In this document: positions 5,936 through 6,208 of the stretch, piece by piece
How positions within the stretch are numbered: position 1 is the stretch's first letter
Layout: every line of letters begins with the position of its first letter
Assembly (NCBI GenBank): GCA_003158835.1
Contig: PMLI01000050.1
Location: 6,961 to 13,168 of the forward strand
Source of the DNA: Acidimicrobiaceae bacterium
GTDB lineage: Bacteria > Actinomycetota > Acidimicrobiia > Acidimicrobiales > Palsa-688
Reading direction: 5' to 3'
DNA length: 6,208 bases
Translations under genes and position numbers: made by a program
Notes under the pieces: model-generated
The model's input: the letters and a program-made list of their open reading frames with translations, nothing else
Databases searched by the model: none
Told to the model about the DNA's origin: nothing

Positions 5936-5949
5936 TAGATTGTGACAAT
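5936..5949. promoter_or_regulatory. Possible -10 / dyad upstream of acpP
   Basis: The 79-base fabH-acpP gap contains TAGATT (5936-5941), a TANNNT-type -10 match. Overlapping it is the 11-base dyad ATTGT-G-ACAAT (5939-5949). This is an AT-rich patch in otherwise very GC-rich sequence. It could be an internal promoter giving extra acpP transcription, or an operator. No -35 is evident at the right distance. Confidence 0.3.
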
Positions 5950-5967
5950 CCCGGATCGCGAGCACAT

Positions 5968-5974
5968 GGAGGAG
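5968..5974 (+). promoter_or_regulatory. Shine-Dalgarno site of acpP
   Basis: GGAGGAG ends eight bases before the ATG at 5983, a strong site that suits a highly expressed carrier protein. The ATG at 5966, inside this site, is in another frame and was not used. Confidence 0.75.
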
Positions 5975-5982
5975 ATGGAGAT

Positions 5983-6208
5983 ATGGCAGCACAGATGGGC
6001 CCCGAAGAGGCTTTCGACGTCTTCAAGCAATGCGCCGTGGAGGTCCTGCAGGTAGAGCCCTCCAAGATCGTCCCCGAGGCCCGCTTCGCCGACGACCTGG
6101 ACGCCGACAGCTTGGACCTGGTCGAACTGGTCATGGCGCTCGAAGAACGCTTCGGCATCGACGTCCCGGAGTCCGAACTGGAAGGCGTGCAGACCATCGG
6201 TCAGGCCT
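5983..6208 (+). CDS. acpP: Acyl carrier protein, 3' end outside window
   Basis: The first 75 residues of a fatty-acid acyl carrier protein are visible; the window edge cuts the last few residues. The phosphopantetheine site is DADSLDLVELVMALEERFGI, with the modified serine at residue 43. This is the usual DSLDxVEL context, followed by the acidic helix II that docks FabD, FabH and FabF. The N-terminal helix (AFDVFKQCAVEVLQV) and the DVPESELEGVQTIGQA end segment also match the family. It lies 79 bases after fabH on the same strand, in the order fabD-fabH-acpP known from actinobacteria such as Streptomyces, where a fabF follows. Its partner enzymes here load it with malonate (FabD) and start the chain (FabH). 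The large intergenic gap may allow separate, higher expression. Confidence 0.93.
   Translation, partial: MAAQMGPEEAFDVFKQCAVEVLQVEPSKIVPEARFADDLDADSLDLVELVMALEERFGIDVPESELEGVQTIGQA

Noticed and set aside
5226..6197. Long minus-strand open frame opposite fabH and acpP
   Set aside because: It is antisense to two well-identified genes, has low-complexity composition and no motifs.
1..6208. CRISPR array, tRNA, rRNA or insertion sequence
   Set aside because: No spaced direct repeats, no RNA-gene signatures and no transposase or terminal inverted repeats were seen. The only tandem repeat is the coding one at 3191-3250.

Overview
The window is high-GC DNA with frequent GTG/TTG starts, 4-base gene overlaps of the GTGA type, a TANNNT-type -10 placed for a leaderless message, and the gene order fabD-fabH-acpP. 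Together these point to an actinobacterium. An uncultured or environmental lineage, possibly of the Acidimicrobiia kind, would fit, but the sequence alone does not fix the taxon.

Left third, minus strand (1-2320): three tightly overlapping genes, read right to left. They are a 248-residue protein of unknown function, a 316-residue DUF2791/BREX-type ATP-binding-domain homologue that has lost its Walker A motif, and a second DUF2791/BrxD-like ATPase with an intact P-loop that runs off the left edge. Both junctions are GTGA stop/start overlaps, so the three proteins are probably made together. Proteins of this family occur in BREX/Pgl-type phage-defence loci. This looks like the first part of such a cluster, or of a relative of it, with the remainder (I would predict a helicase first) beyond position 1.

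Middle (2384-3530): a LysE/RhtB-type amino-acid or metabolite exporter with a TTG start lies just upstream of the trio on the same strand. Divergent from it is a small two-helix membrane protein with an arginine-rich pentapeptide repeat, apparently expressed from a leaderless transcript. GC-rich dyads follow its stop codon.

Right half, plus strand (3667-6208): type II fatty-acid synthesis genes in the usual actinobacterial order. fabD (malonyl-CoA:ACP transacylase) carries an unusual C-terminal extension that reads as a lysine-less biotinyl/lipoyl-like (barrel-sandwich hybrid) domain. It is followed by fabH (ketoacyl-ACP synthase III, complete Cys-His-Asn triad) and the start of acpP (acyl carrier protein, DADSLDL phosphopantetheine site), which is cut by the right edge. 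FabD loads malonyl groups onto ACP, FabH starts chains on malonyl-ACP, and the next gene outside the window is likely a FabF-type elongating synthase.

The two points most worth following are the paired active/degenerate DUF2791 ATPases with their unassigned upstream partner, and the FabD-barrel-sandwich fusion.
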